Positions 63,662 to 64,000 of a stretch of DNA of 64,000 nucleotides are shown one piece after another. The DNA comes from Diprion similis. Taxonomy: Eukaryota > Arthropoda > Insecta > Hymenoptera > Diprionidae. How positions within the stretch are numbered: position 1 is the first letter of the stretch; every line of letters begins with the position of its first letter. The stretch is from positions 17,546,001 to 17,610,000 of the forward strand of contig NC_060112.1 in NCBI RefSeq assembly GCF_021155765.1, given 5' to 3'. The notes beneath the pieces were generated by a model. The model was not told the origin of the DNA, ran no database searches, and saw only the letters and a list, made by a program, of their open reading frames with translations. The position numbers were made by a program, and so were the translations under genes.

Positions 63662-63853
63662 ATGAGCAGCCGCGTGGACTCACAGGATGAACCGCTCAAG
63701 GACATTATAAGGCTAATTGCAATTAAGGGAAAGAGTAAAATTCTATCGATAAACGAGGCGAGCTCTCTTATACTGTCTATCATACTTCCTTGCAAAGTGC
63801 CTTTGGAAGTGTATACCTTATTGTCGCAAAATTGCAAGGCCATGCATTCGTAG
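63662..63853 (+). CDS. Small hypothetical open frame near the right edge
   Basis: A 63-codon frame starts at MSSRVDSQDEP and ends in a stop at 63851. The peptide looks protein-like (a DEPLKDIIRLIAIKGKSK stretch followed by a hydrophobic SLILSIILPC), and its upstream flank is GC-richer (about 63360-63640), as a promoter might be. No family is recognised and no splice partner is visible inside the window. It could be a first exon of a gene continuing to the right, or chance. Confidence 0.2.
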   Translation: MSSRVDSQDEPLKDIIRLIAIKGKSKILSINEASSLILSIILPCKVPLEVYTLLSQNCKAMHS

Positions 63854-64000
63854 TCTGTGTCATATAGCCAGCCTAGGAAAATTAACCTGGGTACCTGTAC
63901 CTATAAATATTGTACCAATAAATATTTGCAGTCGCGATTACCGCGCGTGTCTACAAGATATAAGGAAACAGTCAATGCACTTTGTCGAAGGTGTATTTAA

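Noticed and set aside
1-64000. CRISPR arrays, operons, bacterial-type regulatory features
   Set aside because: Genes with spliceosomal introns and animal domain families show a eukaryotic nuclear segment; no direct-repeat/spacer array is present.

Overview
The window is an animal nuclear genomic segment, almost certainly from an insect and probably a hymenopteran. The genes have GT-AG introns and a domain repertoire typical of animals. One is a BTB protein whose BTB exon opens with the CLRW signature of the insect tramtrack/bric-a-brac class. The intergenic DNA is AT-rich and full of microsatellites, and a short degenerate TTAGG-type tract is present. The insect call rests mainly on the BTB protein. 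The hymenopteran call is an inference; I cannot name the species.

Six protein-coding genes can be reconstructed at exon level, with matching splice phases throughout. From right to left they are: (1) minus strand 56013-58443, a Myb/SANT-like plus BTB nuclear protein; (2) minus strand 51933-53635, a CUEDC2-type CUE-domain protein; (3) plus strand 43441-46476, a complete intronless ISWI chromatin-remodelling ATPase; (4) minus strand 42010-42782, the mitochondrial complex I assembly factor NDUFAF3, divergent from ISWI across 658 bp; (5) minus strand 36084-41227, the ribosome-biogenesis factor RRP5/PDCD11; (6) minus strand 18394-28450, a USP2-type deubiquitinase with a long disordered N-terminus and large introns. 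Genes 3 to 5 form a compact housekeeping block (nucleosome spacing, respiration, ribosome assembly) with an NRF-1-like palindrome in the RRP5 promoter. The other three lie in expanded, repeat-rich DNA.

The left 18 kb (1-18393) has no gene that I can establish. It holds GC-rich low-complexity blocks (about 2.6-6.2 kb), microsatellites, a 106-nt hairpin (10684-10789), a 368-bp foldback (15481-15848), clustered CTCF-like, YY1-like and NRF-1-like motifs, and one orphan exon-like open frame (12867-13106). The 28.5-36 kb stretch is gene-free and ends in a GC-rich block with a perfect CRE and a perfect NRF-1 palindrome. This block is probably a promoter, possibly for a non-coding first exon of the USP2 gene. 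The 46.5-51.9 kb and 59.1-64 kb stretches are also gene-poor. Three short elements with terminal inverted repeats (28539-28936, 50210-50380, 58565-59126) look like non-autonomous DNA transposons.

The points most worth a second look are the Myb/SANT plus BTB architecture, the two long hairpins, a candidate alternative USP2 exon that would encode a hydrophobic segment, the intronless ISWI, and the motif clusters that mark unannotated promoters or insulators.
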